From Paraburkholderia tropica (GTDB lineage: Bacteria > Pseudomonadota > Gammaproteobacteria > Burkholderiales > Burkholderiaceae), in assembly GCF_914484835.1 (NCBI RefSeq), contig NZ_CAJZAR010000031.1, positions 1 through 64,000 on the forward strand: 64,000 nucleotides of DNA, read 5' to 3'. Numbering within the stretch: position 1 is the stretch's first letter; the number at the start of each line of letters is the position of its first letter. Below the pieces are notes generated by a model that was not told where the DNA came from, ran no database searches, and saw only the letters and a list, made by a program, of their open reading frames with translations. Shown here in pieces: positions 63,294 through 64,000 of this stretch. The position numbers and the translations under genes are program-made.

Positions 63294-64000
63294 TTACTCC
63301 ACCGTTTCAGCCTGATGCAGACGCGGCAGCAGGCGGTCGAACTCGCGGCGCACGAGGCCGTAGCACTCGCAGGCGCGGCCTTCGAGGCCCTTGCGGTCGA
63401 GGATGCGGATGCGGCCGCGGCTATGGTGGATCAGACCTTCGTCGTGCAGCTTGCCGGCCGCTTCCGTGATGCCTTCGCGGCGCACGCCGAGCATATCGGC
63501 GATCAGTTGTTGCGTGACCGAGAGGTCGTTCGAGGCCACGCGATCGACTTCGATCAGCAGCCAGCGGCACAGCTGTTTGCTGAGCGAGTGATGGCGATTG
63601 CAGGCGGCGGTCTGTGCGACCTGCGTGAGCAGCGCGTGCATGTAAAGCAGCATCAGGCGGCGCAGGAAGTCCGAGCGCGCGAACTGCTGCTTGAGGCTTT
63701 GCGCGCTCATGCGATAGGCGAAGCCCGCGCACTGAACCTGCACGCGGTTCGGCATGGTTTCGCCGCCCGTGAGGACGGGCACGCCGGTCATGCCTTCGCG
63801 GCCCACTGCGGCGATTTCGACGGAGCTGCCGTCTTCCATCGTCGAGAGCATCGAGATGATGGCCGTGGTCGGAAAGTAGACGTGATGGATGCGCTGGCCG
63901 GAGTCACAGAGCAATTGTTCGGTGCGCAGATGAACGAGTTCGAGATGCGGTGCGAGAGCTTGCCATTCGTGCGACGGCAGGGCGCCGAGCAGGTGATTGC
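63294..64000 (-). CDS. Crp/Fnr-family transcriptional regulator (5' end outside window)
   Basis: About 235 codons are open from the right edge to the TAA complementary to 63294-63296; the start lies beyond the window. The cyclic-nucleotide-binding-like beta-roll includes YFPTTAIISMLSTMEDGSSV and EIAAVGREGMTGVPVLTGGE. A long dimer helix (LLYMHALLTQVAQTAACNRH) and a winged helix (LSVTQQLIADMLGVRREGIT) follow, with the wing LIHHSRGRIRILDRKGLEG. No Fnr-type cysteine cluster is visible in the part present. The ligand is unknown. Confidence 0.9.
   Translation of the reverse strand, partial: NHLLGALPSHEWQALAPHLELVHLRTEQLLCDSGQRIHHVYFPTTAIISMLSTMEDGSSVEIAAVGREGMTGVPVLTGGETMPNRVQVQCAGFAYRMSAQSLKQQFARSDFLRRLMLLYMHALLTQVAQTAACNRHHSLSKQLCRWLLIEVDRVASNDLSVTQQLIADMLGVRREGITEAAGKLHDEGLIHHSRGRIRILDRKGLEGRACECYGLVRREFDRLLPRLHQAETVE

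Noticed and set aside
1..64000. CRISPR arrays, prophage, complete insertion sequences or rRNA genes.
   Set aside because: No regularly spaced repeats, integrase or phage structural genes, intact transposase or rRNA sequence were seen.

Overview
The window looks like a chromosome segment of a Burkholderiales bacterium, most like Paraburkholderia/Burkholderia. The base composition is strongly GC-rich with codon bias to match. The gene neighbourhoods also fit: typA followed by odhA-odhB-lpdA, a complete tad pilus locus ending in a sigma-54 activator with a long-tailed second Hfq beside it, and several families (DUF2968, DUF3613, DUF2147) common in this order. Product names come from reading motifs and family resemblance; no database search was possible.

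Layout. 1-1.9 kb (minus): end-truncated outer-membrane efflux lipoprotein gene behind a MarR repressor gene, with a near-consensus promoter whose -35 lies in a candidate operator. 2.3-10.3 kb (plus): typA, then odhA, odhB and lpdA, separated by hairpin-rich spacers. 10.4-12.1 kb: zapE and a transposase-derived DUF4096 orphan. 12.2-18.1 kb (minus): a DUF2147 protein, a TpsB/FhaC-type outer-membrane transporter, and two paralogous Gly/Ser/Thr/Val-rich lipoproteins with no recognisable TpsA exoprotein. 18.1-18.85 kb: a long, relatively AT-rich intergenic region crowded with GTTACG/CGTAAC motifs. 18.85-32.2 kb (plus): the tad/cpa locus (flp, cpaA, tadE, cpaB, cpaC, cpaE, cpaF, tadB, tadC, tadD, DUF3613, tadG, sigma-54 activator). 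32.2-34 kb: DUF2968 protein, a 57-residue protein (minus) and hfq2 (minus).

34.5-38.3 kb (plus): small lipoprotein, ECF sigma factor, anti-sigma factor, vanillyl-alcohol-oxidase/p-cresol-methylhydroxylase-type flavoprotein and a small Tat-signal protein, with overlaps or very short gaps. 38.3-43.2 kb (minus): acyl-CoA ligase, MFS carrier and a TPR/glycosyltransferase-like protein. 43.5-46.7 kb: SDR oxidoreductase, a second acyl-CoA ligase and a small unknown protein. 46.9-56.5 kb (plus): an oxalate module: GntR regulator, oxalyl-CoA decarboxylase, formyl-CoA transferase, PAS protein, small unknown protein, PntA, PntB and an OxlT-like carrier. A likely logic is import of oxalate, activation and decarboxylation by Frc/Oxc, and conversion of NADH from formate oxidation into NADPH by PntAB. 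56.5-63 kb: small membrane protein, two tRNA-Leu(CAG) genes with near-consensus promoters, rnr, rlmB, an AmiD-like amidase and rpiA. The right edge cuts a Crp/Fnr-family regulator gene (minus).

Most noteworthy for follow-up: (1) a repeated ATATT-N8-AATAT operator in front of both gntR and oxc; (2) a GTTACG/CGTAAC array with an inverted repeat filling the spacer of the probable flp promoter; (3) a TpsB transporter paired with two low-complexity lipoproteins; (4) a 35-codon upstream ORF with a strong ribosome binding site that overlaps the pntA start; (5) an Hfq whose Sm2 histidine is arginine.
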